DNA from: Schistosoma haematobium
Lineage: Eukaryota > Platyhelminthes > Trematoda > Strigeidida > Schistosomatidae
Length of the DNA: 64,000 nt
Assembly (NCBI RefSeq): GCF_000699445.3
Contig: NC_067199.1
Span: 29,534,402 to 29,598,401, forward strand
Reading direction: 5' to 3'
The notes below the pieces were generated by a model, which searched no databases, was not told the DNA's origin, and saw only the letters and a program-made list of their open reading frames with translations. Both the position numbers and the translations under genes were made by a program. Of the stretch, positions 10,359-22,965 are shown one piece after another. Within the stretch, counting starts at the first letter, position 1, and every line of letters starts with the position of its first letter.

Positions 10359-12282
10359 GTGATGGTTTTTGATAAATATTTATTCAATCGATGAATTGAA
10401 CGCCCCTTTAAACATATTATGATGCAAAGAAAACCGGTAGAACGAAACGATTAAAGAAAATATTTCTTTTTATCAATGATTATTTCTTCATGAATACTTT
10501 AAACTAATTTATTAATTTTACAATTACTAACAAAATAAATAACAATCAATTGACCGGTAAATAATGATCATAAACTCCATATGAAAATTCAAGTAACTGA
10601 TGAAAATAATAATGAATAATTCAAAAATAAGAACAGTTAGGTTTAAAGCCATTCGTTATTACATGGTTAATCGAAAAAAAAAATTATTATCTACGCAGAA
10701 TTTTTTCTAATACCATTTTCACTAGTTTGGCATCTTGTTGCACAGATTTAATATGGAAAATTCTATCTTGTGTACTAATAACTAACCGTTATTGAGTTAC
10801 TTCATCAACCAGTCATTTTAAAAAAAAGGTCATATTTACTGAATACCAAAAACTAGGTCTTTGTTGAAATCTTTATTTAAATAATAGACATAATAGAACT
10901 GCGTAGATTTTCAAATAAAATCAAAGTAATAAAAGATTACTTATTCCTTAAACTAAAGAGTAGCGTTGTTTCAAATTCCAATATATTATTTCAGCTCCAT
11001 TCGATGTATTCCGAATTCATACTTTTTACACTTATTCTAACTATATTCCTTCCTAAGGAAAGACAGTAGAACTAGATTAATGTAGATTTATCATTGCGTG
11101 CCCCGAGATATATATATATCCGTTTGAAGTGGAGAAAAATTAACAAGTGGATATGAATGTAACAGCTCAACTTGACTGTCTATTGTTTATCTATTTAAAA
11201 ATTATTATTGCCAATGAAAAATACAGAAACAAGGACACGTTATAGAGAAATACTTTTTTTCTATTAATCGTGTAGATAAACATATATAATATTTCTTTAA
11301 TTCTATTCCTTTTCACAATTTCCACTCCTCTGTATATTCGCCTTTTAAAAAGCATTTCGACCGAATGTTTTATATGTCAAGAAGGTTTCATCATGCAACT
11401 ACTTACTTCTGCTGATTTTATTATGTATTAATGTTGTATACGTGTATATGTATGGAATGTATTTGCACAGCGAACCTTGGGTATCAGTTTATAGAATATG
11501 GATGATATGAAGAAGGTATAGTTATGAAACAACATCAAGCTGTGAGAACATTGAGTGGGAGAAAAAAACATATGTTTATTTATCGTAGATGTCTTTAAAT
11601 CTTTGTTTTTTTCTCACTTCGAAAGGCACATAAATATGAGAAAGATATAGAAAGTAATATAAAACAAAGGGTGAAACTCAGCTACGAAATTATTTTCCAT
11701 GGGAGACAAAACAAAGAGCTGGGATAAATAAAGTAGGATGGAAAAGAAAAAAACATATTTAGAACATTCTTTGATATCAGGGAGTTATACAGTTAATAGT
11801 GTTCCTACATTAGGAATATCTGAATATTTAGTAGTTCCACTAAACTCAATATGCTTTCGAATTTACTACCTAGCATCAATATTGTATAATTATAAATATC
11901 TAAGAGAATGTCGGCCACTCATACACTTAAAGACAGTTATGAATGAAAAATGACATATCAACTAAATTTATACACATACAGATAGTGTAAAATGTAGTGA
12001 AAGGTAATCTAGTTATTTGGAATAATTACAATCCAATGTAATTGCACCGAATGGTTAGTGTTTTTAAGAAAACTAGTATTTCATTGAAATTATTTGATTT
12101 AAAAGTTTAGTTGTTTTTTTGTAAAGATCCTTAAAATGGGTAGTTAAGTAGTTTGTTCAATATTGCAAACCTGAATAATTCGTAGATTAGAAATTTAAAT
12201 TTATTGACTTGAAATAACAACTCAATTGACATAACTCAATCAATATTAGTGGGCTAGGTAATCAATTATCATACCTCATCCT

Positions 12283-12430
12283 AGAGGAAATCAGTAGTAG
12301 CCACAAAAGCTCACTAGTAGAGTTTCGGAATGTAAAAGAGGGTGACACAGGTTTGAATCTCACAAGAAGTATCAGTTTCCTTAAGATGGCAGGTATGCTT
12401 CGTTAACAAGTGTAATTTAGCATTAAACCT
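12283..12430 (+). repeat. Possible second tRNA-like SINE, copy A
   Basis: An A-box-like agctcactagtagag at about 12309-12322 and a B-box-like ggtttgaatc at 12350-12359 are followed by agaagtatcagtttccttaa and gcaggtatgctt. It shares atcagtagtagc and the GAAGxATCA...GGTATGC block with 25397-25510. Confidence 0.35.
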
Positions 12431-12604
12431 ATGGCCAGGTTTTCCTTTTGACTACATCTAATCGTGAAACAAATCGAAAGAATGTTTTAAGTTGTTTTAT
12501 AATTGATATTATTTATTGGCAAATAGTATTTTCAAATTTTCAAACAAAACTCAATAAACCACTTGGTCACAGAGAAATAACTCATATTTTATTCTTATTT
12601 GAGA

Positions 12605-13110
12605 CCACGAACCGATAAATGTTAGACCACCACTAGGAACCTCAAAGCACTGGACAGCCGTTCCGTTCTAATAAGCAGCTCTTCAACAATGCACATCCAC
12701 TATCCCACATGGAAGACTCGAACCCACAACTATTGGCCGCCTAACCTTTAGTCAACTGAGCCGGCATCCAACAGTGGTAATGTGTAACTTCAATCAGTCC
12801 GCCGTACTGCGCGACCATCCTTCATCGTCTTCGATGAGTAACTGCCTCACACGTGACACATTTGAACTCCATTGCTCACAGCTTCTCACTAGTATTCCGA
12901 GAATTGCCTCTAAAAGCTTGTCACTAATGGGCACACGATTATTATCAGTATAGGGATTTGTGGAGATTGTAACATTTTGAAAGTTGAAATCATGAGTTGA
13001 TCTAAACTAGACGCATACTAGAACAAAACGGTCATCTAGTGCTTTCAGGTTTCAATGATGGTCTAACATTGATCGGTTCACAATCTAATATAAAAACTCA
13101 ATAACATCCA
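12605..13110. mobile_element. Hammerhead SINE cluster: minus-strand dimer-like array plus inverted stub
   Basis: On the minus strand from about 13016 down: the tail of one unit (gatcaactcatgatttcaac ... ctccacaaatccc), the 5' region (gtgagaagctgtgagcaatg), ggatgccggctcagttgact head at about 12770, B-box-like gggttcgagtc, a decayed hammerhead at about 12700-12648 and its tail to 12605. So a complete inter-unit stretch is present. 13025-13110 is a plus-strand hammerhead 3' half (acaaaacggtcatctagtgc) with its tail. A further tail fragment follows at 13205-13265. Confidence 0.75.
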
Positions 13111-13204
13111 CAACCCTATACTGATAACATTTTATTTGTTTATTTGGACTCATTGATCTTGGTACGAATGAAAACAAAATTAAATATCCACCACATAAAT
13201 AATT

Positions 13205-13265
13205 TAATAGTTGAGTTCATGAGCCAATTAAAGCCAGACCACCATGGAAAACCTAAAAGTACTGA
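13205..13265 (-). mobile_element. Hammerhead SINE tail fragment
   Basis: The minus-strand tail only: aagccagaccaccatggaaa and flanking bases match the tails of the full copies. The ribozyme is absent. Confidence 0.6.
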
Positions 13266-13464
13266 CATATATAATTGATTGAAATTGTGAAGAGACAGAC
13301 AAAGAAGAGTGAATGTGGTCAACAAGTAATCGAATTAATAAAATTTTTTAAACTAGATTAGTATATAATGGGAAAACGAATACAGGTAAGAGAATAAAAT
13401 CAGAATGAATCCTTATAGCCAAAGAAATCCCTCTGATTTTAAAGAAAATAAAACAAATAATAAT

Positions 13465-15400
13465 AGAACCACCAATATCTTTTATTCTGAGTCACCTGTG
13501 ATGTAGTCTCAAGCCATTGCTTTGGACTGTTTCTTGAACATCAACCAGGGAATTGTGACTGGTCGACAGATACTAGTTCCACACAAATGTCACCCACCCC
13601 GCCACACCATGTTACAAACTGACTATCTCTCCATTCTTTCCATCCAGTTGCTGAGTCATTAAATAACAAACTACACAAAAGCTTCAGGGAAACACTCGCA
13701 AAATAAATACAAGCCATCAAAAATGGTGTTCCAGAATGGTTTCACAAAGTGAATTATAGTCATTAGGCATGAACGCACACTACCAAACCTCCGCATATCT
13801 AAAAATCTGTAATCACTAAAAGTCAGCAACCATTTATATGATGTCGTCAACCACGCCACCACCATCACTCATTCAGCTATCCGGATACAAGAACCTCTTG
13901 AATAATTCGAAGTCCTCACCATCAAGGTAAAGCGTGGACAGACTATTACCAGTAGTGTAGAAAAACTTTGCATTTAAGTGCAAGTTCAGCCCATACCGAT
14001 AGAAAATGAGTGAAAATTTATTAAGTGTGGAATGAATAGCTCGCGCATCATCTCATAGTGAGACAATATCATCCGCATATTCAAGGTCAAAAAAATCTTA
14101 GCGTAAAAGATTCTTACCGCTAATACCTACTTCCACTGGGGCTGTTTCTAAAGTTTATTCGATGGTAAAGTTGAAGGAGAATAATTAAACTAAGCAACCC
14201 TGTCTATGCATACTATTCGAATGCAGCAATGTAGGGAGGTTTTTGAATTCCCTCTCTTTTTCCGAGTTGATTGTATACAGAACCTTTGTGATGTTAATAA
14301 ACTTATCACGGACACTTCAGCAGGCAATCACTGAGTATAGTACAATCCAACAAAACGGAGACAGGCCTGTTATCAAAAAACAATTGTTTTTGGCCTGGAA
14401 TCAGTATGCCATTAGTTTAAAATTTGGCGAAGGCCAAAGATATAATTATTACATCCACAGAAACTAATTTTTACTAGCGCGACAGCCTTTTGGCGAGTTT
14501 AAAGTACCTGCGAAGTATAGTAGCAGTCAATAGTTTGGATGCATTTGAAGATGTCTTACCTCCTGATAGTTATAGCGTAGATGACATGAAGCCCTTTTAA
14601 AGATGTGGAAGACGGTCGGTTTACTCCATAATATTGGGATACTATCTAACTTACAAACCCCCAATCCGTTTTTTGAACACAAACGCACCACCTTCCTAAG
14701 GAAATGTTCGGGGATAAAGCATCTAAGCCTGGGCATTTATAGTGCTCTGAATTTTATGACCTTTTGTGAACCCCTTCGTTAGGTGGATCAGTCGTAACCA
14801 GCTTATGGATGACAGCATAGCTTGACTGATTTTGCTCGAGGGACAGATCAGCTGAACTGCTCTTCGAAGAACTCCGTCATGGTCCAAGACGCTGGTTGAT
14901 GCTACTCATTGATATTCAATCAGCTTCACAGATTGTTTCATTCACACCGGGCTTCTTCCTCATGAATTTGAACATTTTCTAGCAGTTATCTTATGAAAAA
15001 TCTGATTTCAACTCGTTACTCATCTCCAGGAACAACTTTTCCTGATCCTTAAACAAGGTTTTTGTAATTTTCTTGCGTAAGTACCTACGTTTATTGTCAT
15101 TTCCGCGACTAGCCGGAATAAACTGACGTGTCCCAAGTAGTTATAAGAAACCTATAAAAACTCAGTTCTTTAAAGCGGGGCGTTTTGCAAGTCCACAGTC
15201 GGTTCTACACTCCATTTTCATGAAGTCATGCGAATGTCTCCAGTGTTCATCGAGACTTTGCAGTGGATTGATAGCTACCCTTGAACCTAAGTCGGTTTGA
15301 TATTTGTTTCTAACTGAAGCTATAGCCAGTTTACCCATATTAATCAATTTAATATCATGATTTTGTTTGCCATTGAAATCCAAGATAAGAATAACACAAC
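13465..15400 (-). mobile_element. Degenerate non-LTR retrotransposon (second LINE family)
   Basis: Minus-strand frames with many breaks give, from high to low coordinate: a pre-RT segment DLGSRVAINPLQSLDEHWRH (about 15290-15230), a PGLDALSPNIF-like block followed by a PTVFHIFKRA stretch (about 14740-14580), MHRQGCLV with LFSFNFTIE (about 14215-14150; RT motif with RQGC), then FDLEYADDIVSL (about 14085-14050; catalytic YADD) and LNLHLNAKFFY. The C-terminal part is FSDYRFLDMRRFGSVR (about 13830-13780), then RWSVCNMVWRGG and LETTSQVTQNKRYW (to about 13470). This order fits LINE RT plus a C-terminal domain seen in schistosome CR1/RTE-like elements. No intact frame remains. Family name is not assigned. 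Confidence 0.75.
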
Positions 15401-16670
15401 CAAGGAATGTTCAGAGTTCAAATAAATACTTGAAGAGGAGAAGCAGTTTTTTTTAAATTTTATAAATTGTAAATAATCACAGCGTTATTCATTGACGAAC
15501 GGTACAATCAACTTAATGAGAAGGGAAACATTCATTCACTTCCTTTTACTTTTGACATGAAAACTAATGAAATAATTTTGAATTTCTATATACACTATAT
15601 GAACATGGGTAAATTTCACACAAAAAAGAAATGAAACGAATTTTTGACCTTAAAGTTGAAATTTCAAATTAACGAGGCCTATTTGTAGCATGAATTTCAC
15701 ATCCTGAGGATAAGGTCAAACAAATAATGATGATAATTTAACACAAATATACAAGGTTACACAAGATATATACATTTGAATACCCAAGAATGACATGAGC
15801 ATTTTTATTCTTTAAAAATGTAACAAACAAAAAGTGAAAATTTCATTGTATTCAATATATTCTGATTGGTTTGAGTTAATCAAAGGGTTTGATTATTTGT
15901 TTGAAAAGAAGCATTAAGTTGCAAAGTGATTCGGTAACATGATTATTTCTTGCAGGTAGCTTAGTGCTAAGTCAATATCTTCTACATGATAGATTTTTAC
16001 CAGCTGAGGAACTTATAATAGCAAGCAAAAATATGAAATCATTCAAGTGAATTCTAAATATTTTCATAATTTAGAGGGTCCTTAAAGTGTTCTCCAGTGT
16101 TTTGACATCCAATTTATCGTGTCAGAGATTAATTCACTTCACCAGTGAAATAAGCACAAACTGGGAACACAGAGTGACTTTGTATTTTTCTCAGGGAACC
16201 GATAAAATTTATGAACTAAATACGTTATAAGTAGTGCACAAGTAAATCAGCATGATTAGAGTTCAAATCAGCCATCTATCCGATGATAATGTGCTTGCAA
16301 AATAAATTTCTTGGAGTGGCGTAAAAAAGCTATAACCGTTAGCGTTAACAGGATGGAAATTGAAATTGTAACCTAAAAAGAACATTGCATCACCTTCAAC
16401 TATACCTAAGATAAGTTGGGTTTCAAAATACGATTCAATTGATTTCTCAAAAGTGGTTTACAGGTATCTTGTTCAATTCAAGATCCGAACATTCTAATAT
16501 CCATAGTGTGTTCAGTCGTGGTTGTGCAATTCTGATGAGTCATTGATCACGACAACTACCATTTCTGCATGACATCGGTTCATTATAAAAATTATGACAA
16601 AACTGTGCAAAACTACTGATAGATTCACTTTGATAGAACTAAATAAAATAAATCAATGGAATTGATATGA

Positions 16671-16886
16671 AAACAAGAAGACCATTTAGTCCAAACAGGA
16701 CATACAGCCAACATGGAGAAATCTTTTGCAATAGTCTATCGTGTCAACAGCAGTCTACCTAATTCCGTCAGACTGCGAATCCTACAGACGGCTGAAGCAA
16801 TTGCTATTCGGATCAAAAAGCCAGAGCTTTGTATCCAAAAGAAGTATGTTCAGCCACTCTTTTTACCCTGGCCAACTAGCTATTAA
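16671..16886 (+). mobile_element. Penelope-like retroelement C-terminal ORF fragment
   Basis: An open frame of 71 codons ending in TAA reads KQEDHLVQTGHTANMEKSFA, IVYRVNSSLPNSVRLRILQT, AEAIAIRIKKPELCIQKKYV and QPLFLPWP. The pattern DHxxxTGHxxxxxxxFxVxYRV, then LRxLxxxEAxAIRxxKPxLCxQ, then LPWP, resembles the end of the GIY-YIG endonuclease domain in Penelope-like elements. These are known in S. mansoni (Cercyon/Perere-10 type; the name is from memory). A TGA at 16668-16670 interrupts the frame upstream, and nothing recognisable precedes it. An (ATT)n tract at 16944-16963 follows, as in an element 3' UTR. The ORF has no ATG at its start, so it is a remnant and not a host gene. Confidence 0.7.
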
Positions 16887-16943
16887 TCAATTTTATAATG
16901 TGGTGACGTAATCTGATTAATGTTCATTTTATGTCCCAAACTT

Positions 16944-16963
16944 ATTATTATTATTATTATTAT
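16944..16963. repeat. (ATT)n tract
   Basis: Trinucleotide run shortly after the Penelope-like ORF stop; probably part of that element's 3' end. Confidence 0.85.
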
Positions 16964-17082
16964 TGTCTTTACACTTGGTAACCCCTTTTTGAGGAATTTA
17001 TTCAATATTCACCCCTGAATCTACTATATTTTACCTAATTATTTTACATATTACGCAATTTCCGATTTGTAATCACAATATT

Positions 17083-17098
17083 CTCTCTCTCTCTCTCT
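17083..17098. repeat. (CT)n tract
   Basis: Eight CT units. Confidence 0.9.
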
Positions 17099-18526
17099 TA
17101 CCCCATGTTGACCATATTTATTCTGATAATTTATCTCACAATTTCATTTCGCTTATAAACTGATTCAAGTTAACACTTCATATTAGTCAGCCCCAACATT
17201 AACGATTTTATTTATATAACAAACAATTCCTGATTCACATATTACAATTTCCAAATGATGTATTTTGCCTTAAATCTGGCCAATTTTATGGATTATTAAT
17301 CTGGATTTATAATTGTAGAACCTGATGAGAAATTATTGAAAAGAATATTCTTCGTTCATACAATTGTGTTTTTAATATAATGGGAATTTTTCAGCAAAAC
17401 AAGAAGAATTCGAAAGAAAATGTATGTGAGTTTCTAAGGGTAACTTGGTGATTTCAAATACTAAAATGGTCTTCCATTTAAAGCCTACGTTTAACCAGAG
17501 TAACATTATTGTTACCACAAATTATCAGTAGCATTATTCGAGATATCAATTATTGTAGTTTCCTTATACCGATTTTATCATCAGAAGCTCTTATGTTGTT
17601 TTCTTACGTCATAATGGTATTCATACTGCTCAACAATTGAGTTCTAAGAAATAAACCCTCCTGAATTACGAAAATACATTTGAAAATCGAATACAATTTG
17701 CTATCTTCTAAAATTATTTCTGATACCAAAAAAAACATTATTTTGTTACTTGTACCACTCAGTCATCTGTTTGTCAACCAAAATATAATACTCTCCAACG
17801 TGCTGTACACCACCAGTCAATATAAGACACAAATTTATGAATTTATTTAACTGTAAATGAAGAAATTTTGATCAAATTTATTTTCATATCTATCTTCTTA
17901 AGAAGTGGATCAAATGAATATCAATGCAGTTTTCATAGCGTGCGTTTAGAGAATAAAAAAGATTTACAACTAAATTATTGGTCACTTGATGATGTAATTT
18001 GCAGAAATTATTTTTTGCATATCTTATATGGTGGTAATTAATTTGATAAGAATCTTAATTTAAGTTCTTCTCACATGCATAAATGTATGAGTGTGAAAGT
18101 GTATATTTATACACAAACTATGGTTTAAGGCCAATTATAATGAAATATTTATTACTGAAGATTCAAACAACGTTTACTAATGTATCTTTATATCGTCAGA
18201 ATACATAAGTAGGATGAAAATAATAACAATGGTAATAACTTATTATGGTTATGATAATAATAATTATTATTATTCAAATAACAATAAAGAATAAAACGAT
18301 TTATTTTCTTCGTTGCTTATTCGTTTCCTATCAAATTTCTCCTTGAGGAAAAAACTAAAAACGTGCATACATAGACATTTAGAAAGTAATCTATTAATTG
18401 TAAACCATTGTACGTTATAGATAATCAGTTTTGTATTCGATCACTTCAAATAAACGACATGTCCACCATTTCTCCACCTTTATATATGTATGCATAGAAA
18501 GTTCTTGAAGTCGTTTGAATATAATT

Positions 18527-19110
18527 GAGGTCACGAACCGACTTAATCCAGACAGTCATTAAAAATCAGGAGGCACGTGTCAGATGTTTCGTCCTAGGAA
18601 ACGCCTCATGTGAGACTATAATTTGTAGGTGACTTTTGAAAGATGCTTGAGTGACCTTAAGGATGTCGACCAATCTACTAAGGTCAAATGAATGACATAA
18701 ATAAACGTAAGGAATCGGAGATAGGATTTAAAGTAGGACGCCAAAGTTAGGAATAATAGTCAGGGTTTCCATCACCAACTGGCACAAGCTATCATGCCAA
18801 AATGTTATGTAGCTAATTGGGTGAGTGAATTTCACGCCAAAATTCAGGACTTGCTGTCTCAAATTTAATTGGTTCATCCATAAGTTATAGTCAGGCAACG
18901 GCTCCTTAACCCTTCAGAACTACAACCCTACCAGCTATTTAATGCTTTCTGTTTTTTGGTACTTGTTGATCTGAGTGAATTTTGCGATCTCAATAACATT
19001 CAGCAAGCTACACAAGCCACTTGTACTGGTAATTATTACATGCTCACTAGTGACTGACTTCTAGATGTACTTCTAAAATTTATACTGAGAAGTTGTAACC
19101 AGTGGAGGAC
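18527..19110. mobile_element. Decayed hammerhead SINE pieces interrupted by MITE copy 1
   Basis: 18527-18600 resembles a minus-strand tail (ggtcacgaaccgacttaatc) with a gtttcgtcctagg ribozyme remnant. 19020-19110 resembles the plus-strand 5' region (cactagtgactgac ... gagaagttgtaaccagtgga). The MITE at 18608-18896 separates them. 18910-19010 is not recognised. Confidence 0.45.
18608..18896 (-). mobile_element. MITE copy 1 (about 289 bp, 8-bp target duplication)
   Basis: The left end tgtgagactataattt at 18609-18624 is an inverted match to the right end catccataagttatagtc at 18875-18892. Flanks are aacgcctc (18600-18607) and aacggctc (18897-18904), seven of eight bases identical. The interior aligns throughout with the reverse complement of the copy at 26523-26810, for example ccaaatgaatgac, aaagttaggaat, ttccatcaccaactg and cataagctat-like words. 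No coding capacity. It sits inside sequence that resembles a hammerhead-SINE tail (18527-18600). Confidence 0.75.
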
Positions 19111-19309
19111 AACTGTGTTATATGTGAAGCGGTAACCTAAAATTGAAAATGGCTGCGTTATATTATGAATTTCCAAACCAATTAATTGCCGATTTTAAAG
19201 TTCGACGAATGTTTAATTTGTGAATTTGTGACTGTGAACAGATCAATAATGATAATAATCATATTTATAACAATAATTTATATCATTATCTGTTTTGACA
19301 AAACTAAAG

Positions 19310-19715
19310 ACCTGGAAGCAGTGGACGGCCATTTCGTCCTAGTATGGGACTCCTTGAGTTCTAGTGAGAAACCGTTACCATTAGAGTTCAACCAGGTCTG
19401 TTGTGAGATAGCAACTCACTGAAGACGAAGGTGTACGGTGGCGCAACTTCGCGGATTGGTTGAAGTTAGACATTAAAACCGTTGGATGCCGGCTCAGTGG
19501 TCTAGTTGGTTAAGCGCTTGGCGCGAGACTGATAGGTCCTGGGTTCGAATCTCGCGGGGTGCGGGATCGTGGATGCGCACTGCTGAGGGGTCCCATACTA
19601 GGACGAAACGGCCGTTCAGTGCTTCCAGGTTTTCCACGGTGGCTTAGCTTCAATTGACTCATGATTTTAATCAGTGAAATTTCTAAAATCTCCACAAAAC
19701 CCCTTCTAATAAAAC
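19310..19715 (+). mobile_element. tRNA-like hammerhead SINE, near full-length, with inverted ribozyme stub
   Basis: 19310-19354 is a minus-strand 3' hammerhead half (tttcgtcctagtatgggact). It is joined to a plus-strand unit: 5' region gagttctagtgagaaaccg, caggtctgttgtgagatagc, then A box ggctcagtgg at 19491-19500, a perfect B box ggttcgaatc at 19542-19551, and a hammerhead at 19575-19622. The tail ends in ctccacaaaacccc at about 19707. Core CTGAGGG carries A9 to G, so the ribozyme is probably impaired although GAAA and the stems are good. This copy has the best Pol III promoter match. Confidence 0.85.
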
Positions 19716-20392
19716 TAAATACATATAATTTTTCTCAGTCAGCTTTTTATTTTAAACTATATTGTAGTGTATGGTATATATGTTGACAGATATCAGTAGT
19801 ATGTAGCATCGATCAGAAGTGGAATGCGTGCCAGCAGAAAAATCAGAAGATTCAATTGCATAGAACAGGAATATAAACAAGGAGAGCAGTTGTAATAACA
19901 TCAGAATTGAAAAAAAAATCATAAAATGTGTAAAAGGACAACTGAAGGAAGATATACAAATATTGTATTTCATGTCTGGTTTTCATATTTTACGAATGAA
20001 CTCTATAATTTTGCATTAAACAATAAATTAGTTTTCCTCACTTGACTTCATTGTTCACAACAATATGTCAGAAGAATTTTACGAGTTATGAATAACATCT
20101 GTTTATAGAACATTCATCAGTTTATGTGTTGTAACATAACTTCGATTCTTTTATAGACAAAAATAAATTGAAACTAATTCATTTTCATGGTATCAGCTAA
20201 AATGACTATATGACTTAGGAATAAAGTAATTTTTGATTATACATTTAAATAAAGTAATAGAAATAGTGAAATGTTTTTAATCCTGGGTTCTCTATAATGT
20301 AATGTACACATAAGATTGAAAATAATATTTCATTATTTCAGTTATACCATAGTTTATACTGTTATATCCCAACAAGAATGATGAAAGGTAAC

Positions 20393-20945
20393 TGTTGGGA
20401 TCTGTTTATGGACTAATGTTATACGTATATTTTAATTGTATGACTATTAAGTGACTGTATTATATGTATATTTATATTAATTTCATTATAAGCTTTTATT
20501 TGACTTATTGACTCTTATCATACGATCTAGTATTCTTGAGATATTCCGAATTTATTAGTAATAGTTCCTCACAGTCACAGCCTCTTTCTGGCTTGATCTT
20601 GCACAAATGTTACTTTCCACTATATGTTGTGATTTAGTTTGATTTTTTTCTATATGAACCAAGTATATTTTAAATAAATGATTGGTATTGCGGAGGCTGG
20701 GATTAGTGTTCTGAACTTGACAGGTAGGGCTAGGAGGAAAAAGGACTGTTCGAGACTCTAGGCTGCTTGTACTAGTATATGAGTCATTAGTTTATTTGTA
20801 TAAGTCCGCATATCGAAATTAGCTATCGTACTTCGTGATAATTGTATTAGTTAAGGACATAAAGTATACAACTCAATCTTAAAGTCATCGGTGTGTTGAA
20901 TTTTCACTTCTGGTTGAAGTGAATATAAATTTCTGTAATTCTAAC
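20393..20945 (+). mobile_element. Candidate solo LTR
   Basis: The segment begins TGTTGGGATC and ends ttctgtaattctaac with the final A apparently lost. It is about 550 bp and contains a poly(A)-signal-like aaataaatg at about 20675. Base composition is less AT-skewed than the flanks (tctttctggcttgatcttgc, cgagactctaggctgcttg). No gag-pol follows, hence solo. No convincing target duplication is visible. The resemblance to schistosome LTR retrotransposons is from memory. Confidence 0.4.
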
Positions 20946-21315
20946 TAAAACTTCAGGATACCCATAATGATAATAAACTATTCATACTAGAAATAATCAT
21001 ATTTTACTATCAAACGTTAGCTTGTGACGAAAATCCCTCTTTAAAGCATATTTAATTAACAATTTAACAAAGAATCGTACTTAAAAAAATAAGTTTCGTT
21101 TCTTTTGCTTACAGTTATTTCGATGGCTTATTCATATGATTATCATTAGTATTCAACTGGTATGTAATTAAGATTCACTATCAATAATTCATAGCAAATT
21201 AAAATGGTGTTTACTACCTCCGTATTATTATAATTCAACATATATGGAAACAAATAATATATATGTTCCTCAAAAGTAAACATGTTATATGCAATCTACT
21301 AATAATCAAATTCTA

Positions 21316-21717
<402 letters not shown>

Positions 21718-22844
21718 TTAAAAACTTAAGGAAATATAAAAATTTGAAATACTGGTAAAAATTAATTGTGAATAATTTTGTTTACTAGGATTAAAAGCTA
21801 ACATTATGTATAGAAATAGACCAACTTATATAGAGATTAAAGTGCAGAAACATAGCAATATAATAGATGAATTAAATTCTTTAAAAAAAACTTTTTTTAA
21901 TATCTACTCCGTACATTTTTATGATCATCTATAACGGCTGATTTTTTCAATTCAGTTATTTCCTCTTTTTTATACACCACGCATATTTGACTATGTTAAA
22001 TAATAAATATGGAAACGCTTCGTAGTATTATTTGAAGACAAATAGCTATAAGGACGACAAGAAAAAGTATACTGTTGATACGTTTGATCAGATCACTGAC
22101 AATTATACTGGAGTACATGTTTTACATATAAATATGAATTTGCAACTCCCTTAAAGTCAGTTACTCTTGTTGATATTTAGATAAGTATTTGACATGTATT
22201 GTCAGAAGGCAAGCTACACAAAACAGCTAGTTCAAATGACCTGTAGTGATAATTTCATTCAATCTCTCTAAACCAGCTAAATTGATCATTCTATGTTCTT
22301 AGCATTACTCAAGATAAATGTTCGAGAACACTTCTCCTGTTATTGGTGAGAAGAAAAAATGAAAAGATCTAAAATTTGACACCCTATATAGATTGGTCAT
22401 TTAATCATAATAAATTCCTAATTCAGTATAATCTGCAAAGCTAATGGAAAGTTACCATAGGCGTATTATCTTTTCGCCTGTATTATGCTAAAGACTTTAT
22501 CATAAACAGAAGTTTTTTCTTATACAGACAAACGAAATTTATCTTGTTTTTTTTTGCTTAGAATAGCAATAATCTATCGTCATACAAATCATCACTCTAT
22601 GATGTTCTTGAAGTCATAAAACACAAATGGAATTATTTTAGCTTTTTTATCGTCTTTAATTACTATTTTAGGTTGTCTTAAAATAATCTTTTTATTAATG
22701 ACTTATATTTCGAGCTTTATAACAAGAATAACATTTTTTTAAAAATGATTCTTACTTTGCTATATTACTACATACATTATCATTACTACTAATATTATTA
22801 TAAACAGAAAACATTACAAGATTTGTTTTTGCAAAATGAATTCA

Positions 22845-22965
22845 TGAATCAATATAAGTTAGATCACCATTGAAAACTCAGGAGCACTGGACAGAGAATC
22901 CATCTTAAAACCAGTCACTAATGAGTACATGATGATCATTACTAGAATAGGATTTGCGGAGATGA
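22845..22965 (-). mobile_element. Hammerhead SINE remnant
   Basis: Tail words gaatcaatataagttagatc and caccattgaaaactcaggag are followed by gcactggac. The core is then lost and 5'-region words cactaatgagtac and ggatttgcggag follow. Confidence 0.55.

Noticed and set aside
14243..14467. 74-codon plus-strand open frame
   Set aside because: Lies within the minus-strand degenerate LINE; the minus strand carries the RT motifs.
19491..19560. Functional tRNA gene
   Set aside because: A and B boxes are good, but there is no acceptor-stem pairing and the sequence continues into a hammerhead; it is a SINE head.
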